A DNA stretch of 64,000 bases from Providencia rettgeri (GTDB lineage: Bacteria; Pseudomonadota; Gammaproteobacteria; Enterobacterales; Enterobacteriaceae). Positions 47,253 to 56,287 of this stretch are shown piece by piece. Position numbers and translations under genes: made by a program. The first letter of the stretch is position 1, and each line of letters starts with the position of its first letter. The DNA lies in NCBI RefSeq assembly GCF_013255915.1, contig NZ_CP053896.1, forward strand, positions 2,480,001 through 2,544,000, given 5' to 3'. The notes under the pieces were generated by a model. The model did not search any database. It was not told the DNA's origin and was given only the letters and a program-made list of their open reading frames with translations.

Positions 47253-48263
47253 CTATGCAGTAATTTGAACTATTGCCGAAACATACTCATTCCAATTCAC
47301 TTTACCACCTGAACAGTTTTCAATTGACCAACATTGATTTCTAGAACTGTAGAAACATACATATAAATTAAAGTCTTCATCAGAAAGTGCATTATTGACA
47401 ATACAAAGCCTATAATCAGATTCATTTTTTAAGAAGTGTCTATATTCATTGGGGGTTAGCTGAATTTGTTTGCCAAGGCCAAATAAACCTTTAACTTCGA
47501 TTCTTAATAATTCATCAGATTTATATGCTTCTAAATCCCAACCAACATTGTCACGCTCAACACTTTTTACACTATAGCCCTGCTTCTCATAGTACTCCGT
47601 CGTTTTTGCAACTGCTGATTTTTCTGTTTTCCTTCTGAGCTCAGGATTACTATTATAAATAGCAGAGATAATATCTTCTTGCGTCATACTGTCTTGTTGT
47701 TCATTTATTAAAGAGGTTCTTAAATTTATGATTCTCTTCACTCGTTCAACAAAATCAGCGCCTTCATGACTATCCCCATACCAAAAAGGTGATGTTCCCA
47801 TTAAACCTTTTCCATTTCTAGGTACTCTCAAAGTTCGTTCTTCTACAGGAAGCAGTAAGCTATCTTTTGCATCAGCTTCAAACCAATAACTTTCCTCTTC
47901 ATCATAATGAGATCTAGGCTTAGCAGTATTCTCATTTAATTTTTGGATGTTCCTAAAAACACGAGCATTTCTATACCAACCAATGACAACGTTCCCATCA
48001 CTAGGACTAGTCGCGCACCAGATAATATCAACGCCATCAATGTATGGCTCTTTTATATTATCATTGCCTGAAATTCGCTCTAAATCAAAAGAAGAGCTTC
48101 TATTCCTTACGTAACCATAATATTTACCGCCAAAATCCAAAAAATTTCGGTCTTCATGACCTGTTTTCATCTCACTTACGTAAGAACCACCATTGACTAT
48201 TTTATCCGTAGTTTCTCCACGGTAATTTTCCATCCATCCAATATTACAAAATAAAATCGCCAT
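47253..48263 (-). CDS. DUF3883 (PD-(D/E)XK-like) nuclease with N-terminal reader-like domain
   Basis: 336 residues. N-terminal about 110 residues begin AILFCNIGWMENYRG and include GGSYV, HEDRNFL and the PUA/EVE-like VVIGWYRNARVFRN, a layout seen in modification-sensing restriction proteins. The C-terminal DUF3883 domain (about 210-330) has the Asp...Glu-x-Lys triad in GWDLEAY (Asp243) and RIEVKGL (Glu256, Lys258), then QLTPNEY. I infer a modified-DNA-directed (type IV-like) endonuclease. AAGGAG is a strong ribosome site. AT-rich, inserted between U and G where P2 carries Z/fun; divergent from a second nuclease-like gene. Confidence 0.7.
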   Translation of the reverse strand: MAILFCNIGWMENYRGETTDKIVNGGSYVSEMKTGHEDRNFLDFGGKYYGYVRNRSSSFDLERISGNDNIKEPYIDGVDIIWCATSPSDGNVVIGWYRNARVFRNIQKLNENTAKPRSHYDEEESYWFEADAKDSLLLPVEERTLRVPRNGKGLMGTSPFWYGDSHEGADFVERVKRIINLRTSLINEQQDSMTQEDIISAIYNSNPELRRKTEKSAVAKTTEYYEKQGYSVKSVERDNVGWDLEAYKSDELLRIEVKGLFGLGKQIQLTPNEYRHFLKNESDYRLCIVNNALSDEDFNLYVCFYSSRNQCWSIENCSGGKVNWNEYVSAIVQITA

Positions 48264-48445
48264 ATATTTCTCCTTTTTATATATGATTACTCTATAACAT
48301 TAATTATGATTATTCTGTAAGATAAATTGCTTAGCCGTTAATTCTATGAGGCCAATGTATTGCCTTGTGCTTCCTATTTAGTATTCACATAATTTTCATG
48401 TAACATACTATGCAGTGTAAAATTACTTTACTGAGTTTATTGCTA

Positions 48446-48898
48446 ATGAAAAAAGCATTTCAACGAATTGGTTCTGTATCTAATGCGCATGTTGGCCTTG
48501 ATTTTGAACTTAAAGCTCAATTATTTTTTGAAAAACAAGGAATTTTGTTGGAAAAAAATCACAAAGTAATGATAGGTGTTGATAAAATCAAAAAATATCA
48601 TCGGTTTGATTTAGGTTGTTCTGAACAAAAAATCTTAGTTGAATGTAAATCGCATCGCTGGACAACAGGTAATAATGTACCAAGCGCAAAATTAACAGTA
48701 TGGAATGAAGCTATGTTTTATTTTCATTCTGCGCCAACTGACTATCGAAAAATAATGTTTGTACTTAAAGACAAAAGAAAAAAATCTGGTGAAACATTAG
48801 GTCAATATTATGTAAATAGATTTAAACATCTTATTCCTAATGGTGTAGAACTATGGGAATACGATGAAGTTTCGATGAGTGCTACTCAGGTTTATTGA
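48446..48898 (+). CDS. PD-(D/E)XK nuclease-like protein
   Basis: 150 residues. The restriction-endonuclease-like core reads GLDFELKAQLFFEKQG (Glu21), HRFDLG (Asp55) and ILVECKSHRW (Glu66, Lys68), then VPSAKLTVWNEAMFYFH and GVELWEYDE. This is a compact single-domain nuclease fold without a fused helicase or specificity domain. The start at 48446 matches the usual family N-terminus (RIGSVSNAHVG); an ATG 12 codons earlier is possible, and both ribosome sites are weak. AT-rich; divergent from the DUF3883 gene. A partnership between them is inferred from position only. Confidence 0.68.
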   Translation: MKKAFQRIGSVSNAHVGLDFELKAQLFFEKQGILLEKNHKVMIGVDKIKKYHRFDLGCSEQKILVECKSHRWTTGNNVPSAKLTVWNEAMFYFHSAPTDYRKIMFVLKDKRKKSGETLGQYYVNRFKHLIPNGVELWEYDEVSMSATQVY

Positions 48899-48923
48899 TT
48901 TGACAGAAATATTTTAATAACAA

Positions 48924-48942
48924 AGCCCCAATGATTGGGGCT
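48924..48942. terminator. Hairpin between nuclease gene and G
   Basis: AGCCCCAAT (48924-48932) and ATTGGGGCT (48934-48942), compact loop; separates convergent genes. Confidence 0.65.
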
Positions 48943-48957
48943 CAGGATAGATTAATG

Positions 48958-49578
48958 TTATTCGGGTTTTTCAGGCCAATCAATACTTGGTGCTAGTGAA
49001 GTATCAACACGGTTTAACAAAACACGGTATGTTTTCCACGCGGTTAATTTTGCTTGGTAATCGTCATCATCAAGACCGACTTCAATGGCATCTTGTAAAT
49101 ACGTGATAGTGGCATTCGCTTCCTCTAATCGCTGCGCCTTTTCCTGCTCGGCTTGTGCAACCAATACTGCTTTTTGAGCTTCAATATCTGTTACCCATTT
49201 TTTGCCATTCCACACGTCAAACTCAGTTTTTGGCTCTAAAATCGTTAGTGTAGTAGGCAAATCACCAATAAAATCAATTTCAATCGGTTGGCGGGTTTCT
49301 GTGCTGTACGCTGTTTTACCTCTGTTATCTGTCACGATTTCCCACTTAGAGCCATCTTCACTACGCACCACCGCAAAGCCCGCTTTTGTCGGTAGTTCTG
49401 GTGCATCAATATAAGCACCAGCCGACACGCTCACATCAAAATAAATATTCTCCATGCTCGCGTTTAAATATTCACGCGTTTGTGGGTCTGCTATATAAAC
49501 CTTAATCCAACCCGCTTTTGTTGCTAAACCATTTTCACCGATTTCGGCTTGTTCAATTTCTAAATTATAGTTTTTCAT
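48958..49578 (-). CDS. G: Tail fibre assembly protein gpG (Tfa type)
   Basis: 206 residues. Central Tfa-like segment (AGFAVVRSEDGSKWEIVTDN, RGKTAYST) and a C-terminal helical part (VWNGKKWVTDIEAQKAVLVA, then a four-helix-like tail). Chaperone for the fibre H. Adjoins H with a one-base overlap. Confidence 0.87.
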   Translation of the reverse strand: MKNYNLEIEQAEIGENGLATKAGWIKVYIADPQTREYLNASMENIYFDVSVSAGAYIDAPELPTKAGFAVVRSEDGSKWEIVTDNRGKTAYSTETRQPIEIDFIGDLPTTLTILEPKTEFDVWNGKKWVTDIEAQKAVLVAQAEQEKAQRLEEANATITYLQDAIEVGLDDDDYQAKLTAWKTYRVLLNRVDTSLAPSIDWPEKPE

Positions 49579-51500
49579 TATGCTGCTCTCACGATATATA
49601 AAAATGCAATGTTGCGCGGACGTGTTTCTGTTCCACCCTCAAGGTTCATCGCGTCTTTTGAAATTGTTCTACGACTACCGTTCCCCCTACCGAAATAAGC
49701 AGTACCAGAGCCAGAATCCTCACCAATTACCGAGTGGTTATGTGCTCGAAATGCATCACCTTGAGCCGATAGAACCGCACGACCTGAATCAACACCGCGC
49801 CCAGTATCAAGACCTCGAAGGAACTCTCCTCGTAAATCAGGTAAAATTCCTGTTGGGTATGCTTTTGCTAAAAGTGGATAGGTTGTTTTATTAAATGACT
49901 GTCCATTGCAGACTAAAAAACCTGCTGGAGCGGTAGCCTGAGGCCATGGAATAGGAGCGCCCACAGGATAATCACTTAATTCATTAGAAGAACCAGAAAC
50001 TTTTAGATTGCCGTTGCGGTCTTTGATTGTGTTTGCTGGACTATATGCATCCATCCAGCCGGAAAACCTCCCTCCAGAAGCCCCACCACGAGAACTTAAT
50101 ATCCCTGTGTGTGAATCAACTTGTATCTGACTACAAAAACCAGTGCCGTCAGCCCCGCCGCGTCTTGTCATATTTAACATCGGTGAGTATGTAAAGCGCG
50201 CATTTTCAGTTAAGTCATCTGACTTATAAACCGCCGTTCTGTCGGCATCATTGAAGTTTTTTATGGTAATAGTATCAGTTGCATTACTTTTTCTACCCGC
50301 ACCGAAACCTAAATCACCGACTTGCATTAGCGTGCCTGTGGCGTTTGGCAGTAAGTGCGCATACCATGTACCTCCCTTTGTTTTGTGCTCGATGCGAGGG
50401 CCTTCAGTAGATGCTGGATTTAAATTTATCTGGCTATCACCTGCTGTTTTTGCTCTTACTTGCGCTCCTTGAATGTCGGATGTTACTGCAACATTACCGT
50501 TTATAGTGCCACCAGTTTTATCAAACTTTTGATTAAGCCCGTTGTTTAATGCCGTGTTTGTTGCATAGTCACCTGTGGGTTGAGCTCCAATATCAGTAGG
50601 GGTAATTTTAATATCTTCCCCTTGCCCTTGGAATGTATGACCCGCTATACGACTTGGTTTATCCAGTTTTTTTGCTGCAATCGCAGGGTTATTTATTCCC
50701 AAATAACGCTGATTGAAATCTAAAAAATCCGCTGGGATCACGCGCCCTTTTAAAGTGATACTGCCACTGGATGATAAAGAATAAATGATATTTGTTGGCG
50801 CAGTACCTGTTGCTATTTGAATGCCACCTCCCGTCACAATTTCATGAAAAATAGTCGAGTTGTATAAATGCCTGAAACGTCTTAGGTAATTTGCAATTTC
50901 ATCTTTGTTACCCGTTAAACTTTCGATGTCATACGTTAAAGGGGCAACACCGTTAAATTTCAATGTTCCTGTAACATTATCACCCGCTTTATTGACTTTA
51001 TTATCAATTTGTTTTTGTAGTTTGATATCCAGCGAAGTAATCAAATCATCCACATACTTGCGTGTTGCTAAAACAACGGACGGATCTATCTTTAAGGTGA
51101 CTGACTCGGTATGGCTAACAACTAATATCATCCGAATAGCTTGTGTACGACCCGACCCCTCTGCAAGCTGTGGCTTATACGTTTCAGGGCAATTCGCTAC
51201 CGCAATTAAATTACCGGCTTTATCAAATAACCCAATCTCACGTATCCACCAACCGCCATCCTGTTCAGGAATAATTTGTTCAGCAATGATTTGATTTTTA
51301 TTTTTATCATCAATAAACAATGTGTTAATGGCGGCTCTGCGTTTTTCAGCAATTAATTTAGTTTGATTGGTATCCGGCGTTGGCAAACTCCCGCCACCAT
51401 CGCCCACCGCCATATGTGTTAATTCAAGTTTTGTGCCTAGCGCTGTCGCTTGGGCTAATAAGTTCTCACCTAATTTTGTGAGTAAGGCGAAGTATTTCAT
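49578..51500 (-). CDS. H: Tail fibre protein gpH
   Basis: 640 residues (P2 H 669). The conserved baseplate-binding N-terminus (MKYFALLTKLGENLLAQATA to about 150, GGWWIREIGLFDKAGNLIAV) is followed by a variable shaft and a C-terminal phage-collar-like domain (PVGAPIPWPQATAPAGFLVC, LPDLRGEFLRGLDTGRG, ending TRPRNIAFLYIVRA). The tip determines host receptor choice. Confidence 0.92.
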   Translation of the reverse strand: MKYFALLTKLGENLLAQATALGTKLELTHMAVGDGGGSLPTPDTNQTKLIAEKRRAAINTLFIDDKNKNQIIAEQIIPEQDGGWWIREIGLFDKAGNLIAVANCPETYKPQLAEGSGRTQAIRMILVVSHTESVTLKIDPSVVLATRKYVDDLITSLDIKLQKQIDNKVNKAGDNVTGTLKFNGVAPLTYDIESLTGNKDEIANYLRRFRHLYNSTIFHEIVTGGGIQIATGTAPTNIIYSLSSSGSITLKGRVIPADFLDFNQRYLGINNPAIAAKKLDKPSRIAGHTFQGQGEDIKITPTDIGAQPTGDYATNTALNNGLNQKFDKTGGTINGNVAVTSDIQGAQVRAKTAGDSQINLNPASTEGPRIEHKTKGGTWYAHLLPNATGTLMQVGDLGFGAGRKSNATDTITIKNFNDADRTAVYKSDDLTENARFTYSPMLNMTRRGGADGTGFCSQIQVDSHTGILSSRGGASGGRFSGWMDAYSPANTIKDRNGNLKVSGSSNELSDYPVGAPIPWPQATAPAGFLVCNGQSFNKTTYPLLAKAYPTGILPDLRGEFLRGLDTGRGVDSGRAVLSAQGDAFRAHNHSVIGEDSGSGTAYFGRGNGSRRTISKDAMNLEGGTETRPRNIAFLYIVRAA

Positions 51501-52108
51501 TGTGGATTAATCCTCATTTCATCAATTAAGTGAATCGCAGCGCCTTGAACATCAAGGCCAGAAACAGAAATTAAAGGCGGTGTATATGCGTAAACAGTCA
51601 ATGAGTCACCGGTGTAACTGGATACCGCGCAATATAATTCACCGCGCGTTTCAAGCTGGATGGTGAGCCCCACAAGGTGACGGCTCGCCGGCTTGGCATC
51701 AAAAATCAATGCTTCTAACTCTTGATACATTTCCTCGGTTATACCGGTTTCAAGAACACCGATATCAAGGCGAAACGTGCCGGCGGTTTCGTTGGTTTTC
51801 CACCACTCAATCACGCGGATTAAATAGCCCAACGGCTCAACCACGCGGCGCAAGGCGCCTATCGTGCCCTTGTGCTTATGAATAAACATGGCGGCTTTCA
51901 CGGCATCCCGCTTGGCTTTTTCCGTCCAGTTTTTATCCCACCGGTCAACACTAAACGCCCACGCCAAATACGGCAGCAAATGCACGGGGCATAAATCAGG
52001 GTTCCATAGAATGCGGATCGGAATAGGCACGCGCTCAATCTGTGCCAATGACTCAGCCGCCGCGAGCTCTAACGGTGATGAGCCGACAGGTAATAAACGA
52101 TTATTCAT
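51497..52108 (-). CDS. I: Tail protein gpI (baseplate wedge)
   Basis: 203 residues (P2 I 176): LLPVGSSPLELAAAESLAQI, LLPYLAWAFSVDRWDKNW, HKGTIGALRRVVEPLGYLI. Overlaps J and H by a few bases. Confidence 0.93.
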   Translation of the reverse strand: MNNRLLPVGSSPLELAAAESLAQIERVPIPIRILWNPDLCPVHLLPYLAWAFSVDRWDKNWTEKAKRDAVKAAMFIHKHKGTIGALRRVVEPLGYLIRVIEWWKTNETAGTFRLDIGVLETGITEEMYQELEALIFDAKPASRHLVGLTIQLETRGELYCAVSSYTGDSLTVYAYTPPLISVSGLDVQGAAIHLIDEMRINPQ

Positions 52109-53012
52109 CTGAGCCCCCTAGTGCCACGTTAATTTGTGTGCAGAAGCTGGCCTGTGTTTTATCCAGTTTGATATCTGCAACCGGCTTTTTCAGCTCCACA
52201 CGTTGCACACCTTGCACATGCAGCGCGGCATAAATGGCACTGAGGACAATATCACGGCCTAGTCGGTGCTGCTGTGTCGCATAGCGTTTCACTTGTTCTT
52301 CTGCCGCCGCCATAATCGGTTCGTATTCTGGGGAGGGATAACAGTAAATCACCGCGTCGATTTCATAGTTAACGATGGTTGCCGATTGCACAGTCACGCG
52401 ATCAGCCACTGGCCTAACATCTTCATCGTTTAGCGCCATATCGACTGTTTCAATTAAATCAGCCGGTGCGCTGCCGTTCCCCTCGCGGGATAAAACGGTA
52501 ACCGTGACATGAGCCGGTAATGGGCTAATCACAGAAGCATCAGAAACCCGACCATCGGCTGACCGTGCGTGATATTCATAACTTCCAATAGGGCCAGCTA
52601 CGCTTAACGCTTCGAAAGCAGCCGGTATACGCATGCGTAAATTGGAATCTGACTCATACACCGGTGCAATCGGTGGGATAGCGTTTTCATCACCGGCTGA
52701 TAACATCAGGCGTTTCACGTTGTTATTGGCCGCGAGTTGGTCAAGGTCGGCACCGGTGGCAAAGGCCACCATACTTGCGCTAGCTGCTTCATTAACGCGC
52801 TGACGTAAAATCAATTCACGGTAGCAGCTCTCTTGCAATAATTTGGTTAATGGCTCGGATTCTAATTCCAATGTACGGGCGATGGCTTCCCGTTGTTCTT
52901 CTGGCATCGCACCAATTAGTGCGGCTTTGCGTTCGGCAAAGAGCACCTCATAATCTAACGTTTCGACCACATTCGGTGCGGGTAATAAACTTAAATCAAT
53001 ACTGGCTGCCAT
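52101..53012 (-). CDS. J: Baseplate assembly protein gpJ
   Basis: 303 residues (P2 J 302), LSLLPAPNVVETLDYEVLFA, baseplate-J family EYHARSADGRVSDASVISPL and ATQQHRLGRDIVLSAIYAAL. Wedge component. Confidence 0.94.
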   Translation of the reverse strand: MAASIDLSLLPAPNVVETLDYEVLFAERKAALIGAMPEEQREAIARTLELESEPLTKLLQESCYRELILRQRVNEAASASMVAFATGADLDQLAANNNVKRLMLSAGDENAIPPIAPVYESDSNLRMRIPAAFEALSVAGPIGSYEYHARSADGRVSDASVISPLPAHVTVTVLSREGNGSAPADLIETVDMALNDEDVRPVADRVTVQSATIVNYEIDAVIYCYPSPEYEPIMAAAEEQVKRYATQQHRLGRDIVLSAIYAALHVQGVQRVELKKPVADIKLDKTQASFCTQINVALGGSDE

Positions 53013-53014
53013 AC

Positions 53015-53356
53015 CTACCTCACTGGAATAGAAATCGAAATCGGTTCACCCGTTTGCATAATGACACCGGATAAACTCACGCCCATCTCGCCAACATCTG
53101 AACGAATATAATCAATGGTTTGCAGCCTAACACGGGGCTCCCACTGCATTAACGCCATATAACATGCACTCATAATTTTGAGTCTCAGTGCAGGGTTCTG
53201 TGGCAGGTCAATCAAGTCATACAACAGTGAGCCGTATTGCCGGCGCATCACCCGCGAACCAATGGGCGTTCGCAAAATATCAGCGATACTTTGGCGAATA
53301 TGTTCACTGTCTGTCAGACCACGACCTGTTTTCGCATTCATGCCGCAATATTTCAT
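53015..53356 (-). CDS. W: Baseplate assembly protein gpW
   Basis: 113 residues (P2 W 115), gp25-like wedge protein: DSEHIRQSIADILRTPIGSR and VMRRQYGSLLYDLIDLPQNP. 2 bp before J; overlaps V by ATGA. Confidence 0.94.
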   Translation of the reverse strand: MKYCGMNAKTGRGLTDSEHIRQSIADILRTPIGSRVMRRQYGSLLYDLIDLPQNPALRLKIMSACYMALMQWEPRVRLQTIDYIRSDVGEMGVSLSGVIMQTGEPISISIPVR

Positions 53357-53982
53357 ACCGGTTTCCCTGATGTATCCCCACCCGAACGCACACCGTCATG
53401 TTGGTGAGTATGAATAACCACACCATTAGACGTTATCGACCCGCCGTTATGGTTAAAATTGCCGGTCATTTCACCGCCCTTTTTCACATTCAACGTGGCG
53501 GTGGTGAGGTTATTGGTACAAATCACATTCGGTGTATCGAGCTTGATTTCGACAGAGGCTTTGCAAATCACTTTTTTGGTTGTTGCACTAATTTCATCGC
53601 TAGCCTCTATCACCGCTTTTTTAATACCGACGGCCTTTAATGTTCCGTTTTCTGGCTCATATTCAATCACCGCACCATCGGAAAAAGTGTGGTGTAATGC
53701 ATTGGCTGAATGTGTTGGCGCGGGGTTAGAGTTGCTATACAGGGAGCCCAAAACAAAACCGGTTGTTAGCTCACCGCCTATCGCCCCAATCAATACTTGC
53801 TCCCCCACCGTCGGCGCCCAATAACTGCGAGACTCGCCAGCACGATGCACTAACCATCTAATCCAATCAGTAACTAACTCTCCGACTTGAACACGGCAAC
53901 AGTTATTGTCTAAATCCACTTCAGTGACCACACCTTGACGAAAAAGGTTACTGAGTAAGCGGTATAACTCTTGTAAACTCAT
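53353..53982 (-). CDS. V: Baseplate spike protein gpV
   Basis: 209 residues (P2 V 211). N-terminal OB-fold (VTEVDLDNNCCRVQVGELVT, DWIRWLVHRAGESRSYWAPT), then beta-helix and a C-terminal HxH metal motif (IHTHQHDG) that binds iron at the spike tip. Membrane-piercing spike. Confidence 0.94.
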   Translation of the reverse strand: MSLQELYRLLSNLFRQGVVTEVDLDNNCCRVQVGELVTDWIRWLVHRAGESRSYWAPTVGEQVLIGAIGGELTTGFVLGSLYSNSNPAPTHSANALHHTFSDGAVIEYEPENGTLKAVGIKKAVIEASDEISATTKKVICKASVEIKLDTPNVICTNNLTTATLNVKKGGEMTGNFNHNGGSITSNGVVIHTHQHDGVRSGGDTSGKPV

Positions 53983-54617
53983 AGCTGCCCCACCAAATCG
54001 AGATAAATCATTTCCAACAAACCCAATCGTTCATGCTCTGATAGCCCTAATAACTCCCGTTTGGGGTAACGCGCCCGTGCCAGCTCATTTACTGCCCCCT
54101 CAAGCCCGTATTGGTGCTCCCGTGCAATCGCTGCGGCTTTACCTTGAAATCCAACTATGGCGCTATCTTGCGTATTGCGGGCATGAAGAAAACGCGCCGC
54201 CCTAAGCCGCTTGAACATCGGCACATTACGTTTAGTACTGCGCTTGACCGAGGAAAAATTAATATCTAAAAAACGGGTAATATCTTGGCGATAAAAGGTT
54301 CTTACCGCGCCTCTATCTTCATCAAAACCGGTAATGGTTTTACCGCGACGACCTTTTGACCCTTGCCAATTTCGCAGGGTGCGAACATCACCACGGTGAA
54401 TAAATCGGATTTGCTGCTGTGCGCGTAACACTTTGCGCTTACGGGGTTCATAGGCTGAGCCGTCCGCATTTTGTTGGCTGCGAATGCGCTTTTGTTGGTC
54501 AGCACGAATTGCCCGCGCTAATTTGCCCGTCAGTTTTCGCCGGTAAGCCGCTGAGGTTGTCGATAACAAGCCATTAAGCTCATTTTCAAGTTGCATAAAC
54601 AGGCTGTTATCACTCAT
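53979..54617 (-). CDS. S: Tail completion protein gpS
   Basis: 212 residues, phage virion morphogenesis family (P2 S 150, so this one is longer). LARAIRADQQKRIRSQQNAD and GSAYEPRKRK match the family; EHQYGLEGAV lies near the C-terminus. Overlaps V and R by a few bases. Confidence 0.88.
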   Translation of the reverse strand: MSDNSLFMQLENELNGLLSTTSAAYRRKLTGKLARAIRADQQKRIRSQQNADGSAYEPRKRKVLRAQQQIRFIHRGDVRTLRNWQGSKGRRGKTITGFDEDRGAVRTFYRQDITRFLDINFSSVKRSTKRNVPMFKRLRAARFLHARNTQDSAIVGFQGKAAAIAREHQYGLEGAVNELARARYPKRELLGLSEHERLGLLEMIYLDLVGQL

Positions 54618-55062
54618 GAACCATCACCCCTTCATCAATCACGATATCCCATACCGGTAAGGCGATTTCAGGCTCGGAAATATGCTCTTGAACAATTTTT
54701 CCATTCACTTTTTTAACAATCACGCGCTCGGTGGCCTTGATGGTATACAGCACGTCGATTTTTTCATTGTCGAGAATGTCGGCCTTATAGCGAATACCAT
54801 TCGCCCGTTTATCAGGGTTAAATAACAAATCTGGCTGGTGTTTTCGGGCAAAAGTCAGAATGGCCAATGACAATGCGCTCAATTCACCGGCGTAATCCAT
54901 GGCCAATACCTGAATTTGGTACTCATTCAAGTACGACGCGGACTGTGTACCGGTGGCCTGTATACCACCCTCAGTGATATAGACCTCTAATAAATCAGGG
55001 TTTTGTTTAAACTGGGGTATCTGCTCAACAATAGTTTGTCGTAATAGATTTGGCTTTAACAT
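54610..55062 (-). CDS. R: Tail completion protein gpR
   Basis: 150 residues (P2 R 155): MLKPNLLRQTIVEQIPQFKQ at the N-terminus and VWDIVIDEGVM at the C-terminus. Completes the head-proximal tail end. Confidence 0.92.
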   Translation of the reverse strand: MLKPNLLRQTIVEQIPQFKQNPDLLEVYITEGGIQATGTQSASYLNEYQIQVLAMDYAGELSALSLAILTFARKHQPDLLFNPDKRANGIRYKADILDNEKIDVLYTIKATERVIVKKVNGKIVQEHISEPEIALPVWDIVIDEGVMVHE

Positions 55063-55232
55063 TATCTCCCCCGAGTGTCATAGAGTGCTTTTTGGCAACG
55101 CATTTCAATGCGTTCTTGTAGTGGTGCCGTGGCGCATTTGGGTTCTTGCAGTAACACCACACCGCGAAGCAAAACCACGGTTAACAGAAGAATAAACACG
55201 ATAAACATCAAGATATTGAATAATATTTTCAT
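55062..55232 (-). CDS. Small membrane protein of the lysis region
   Basis: 56 residues. One strong N-terminal membrane segment (ILFNILMFIVFILLLTVVLL) followed by a short cysteine-containing tail (CATAPLQERIEMRCQKALYD). The ATG at 55232 has AGGGGG 4 nt upstream and lies inside the end of lysB; the stop overlaps the R start. I do not recognise it. Position suggests a lysis-timing (antiholin-like) role, but this is inference. Confidence 0.6.
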   Translation of the reverse strand: MKILFNILMFIVFILLLTVVLLRGVVLLQEPKCATAPLQERIEMRCQKALYDTRGR

Positions 55233-55750
55233 TTCGCCCCCTTGCACTGGTCTACCACGTCACGGATATAGCCCTGTAAATAACTTATTTTGGCTCTGTC
55301 TTGTTTAATTCCGGTTCGGATATCGTGAACAATAAGTCCACCTTTTCGAGTGAGTCCGACGGTGGCTGCATCGCCCACGCTGCCGGTGCGGGCAGTGTGA
55401 TTGATGGTGAGCTCACAGGTTGCAAGGTCGGCGCTGGCGAACTGCACGCGGCGACGCTCAGTGAGCAAATCATCACGCAAACGTTGAGATTCATTTTGTT
55501 CATCTAACAACCTCTGGCTATAGGTCATATCAAGCTGGTGCAAGGTCTCTTGTGCTTTTTTTAGTTGAGCAAGTTTTTCAGTGGCATCAATAAAGGCTTG
55601 GGCGCTTATCGCACTGAGTGCCATTTGGTGCCCCAGTTCGGTTGCATCCAATTTGGATTGATAAACCAATCGAGTGATACCGACCGACGCGCCACCACTA
55701 ATCAGCGCAACAGCCAAATACCCTAATAAAACATGACGATAATTCACCAT
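55229..55750 (-). CDS. lysB: Rz-like spanin subunit LysB
   Basis: 173 residues: N-terminal anchor (VLLGYLAVALISGGASVGIT) and a long helical periplasmic part (ATEKLAQLKKAQETLHQLDM). Inner-membrane spanin that fuses membranes at lysis. ATG overlaps the K stop (TAATG). Fully contains lysC in another frame. Confidence 0.85.
   Translation of the reverse strand: MVNYRHVLLGYLAVALISGGASVGITRLVYQSKLDATELGHQMALSAISAQAFIDATEKLAQLKKAQETLHQLDMTYSQRLLDEQNESQRLRDDLLTERRRVQFASADLATCELTINHTARTGSVGDAATVGLTRKGGLIVHDIRTGIKQDRAKISYLQGYIRDVVDQCKGAK
55285..55503 (-). CDS. lysC: Rz1-like spanin lipoprotein LysC, nested in lysB
   Basis: 72 residues read in a different frame within lysB. Lipoprotein signal with lipobox LSVAAC (Cys20) and a proline-rich mature part (APTLQPVSSPSITLPAPAAW), the Rz1 hallmark. 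Outer-membrane partner of LysB. Confidence 0.83.
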   Translation of the reverse strand: MNKMNLNVCVMICSLSVAACSSPAPTLQPVSSPSITLPAPAAWAMQPPSDSLEKVDLLFTISEPELNKTEPK

Positions 55751-56286
55751 TACCGCCCCCATTCGCCGCACAGTAATTCGGCCTCTTGGTCGCGGCGTAT
55801 CACTTGGCCATAACAGCCGTTCGGCTGGCCTTTGGTTTGCCGGCAATCTTTACCGCCATCCCGCGTCCATTTAGGAAGCTCCGCACAGGCGCCCTTGATA
55901 TCGCCCGCATTTAACTTGCGATAGAACGTGGATGAGAAACATTTAGATGGCCCGATGTTGTAAGGGCAAAATGACGCAATACCGGCGATTTGCGGCTCGG
56001 TCAGTGGTACATGAACATGGCGTTTAACCCATGCAATCGCTTTGTCAGCTTCAATCTGATTTAGCCGGTCACATTCCGCTGGGGATAATTGGGTGCCTAT
56101 TTTTACTGGCTTACCATCAATACGTGTTACACCACGACAAATAGTGACCACACCGCCCCCATCACGATATGCCTTGAGCGAGTTCCCCTCTTTTTCATTC
56201 AAAAAGCCGGAGAGGATCGCACCGCCACTGGCACCGGAAATAATCAACGCAATAACAGCCTGACTTAATCGTGATTTGGTGTTCAT
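55750..56286 (-). CDS. K: SAR endolysin (GH24 lysozyme) gpK
   Basis: 178 residues. A weakly hydrophobic Gly/Ala/Ser-rich N-terminal segment (AVIALIISGASGGAILSGFL) is a signal-arrest-release domain; the GH24 triad E-x8-D-x5-T is Glu33, Asp42 and Thr48 in EGNSLKAYRDGGGVVT. Several cysteines (Cys50 and later) may control activation by disulfide exchange. Unlike P2 K in lineage position only by being SAR type. Confidence 0.9.
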   Translation of the reverse strand: MNTKSRLSQAVIALIISGASGGAILSGFLNEKEGNSLKAYRDGGGVVTICRGVTRIDGKPVKIGTQLSPAECDRLNQIEADKAIAWVKRHVHVPLTEPQIAGIASFCPYNIGPSKCFSSTFYRKLNAGDIKGACAELPKWTRDGGKDCRQTKGQPNGCYGQVIRRDQEAELLCGEWGR

Positions 56287-56287
56287 T

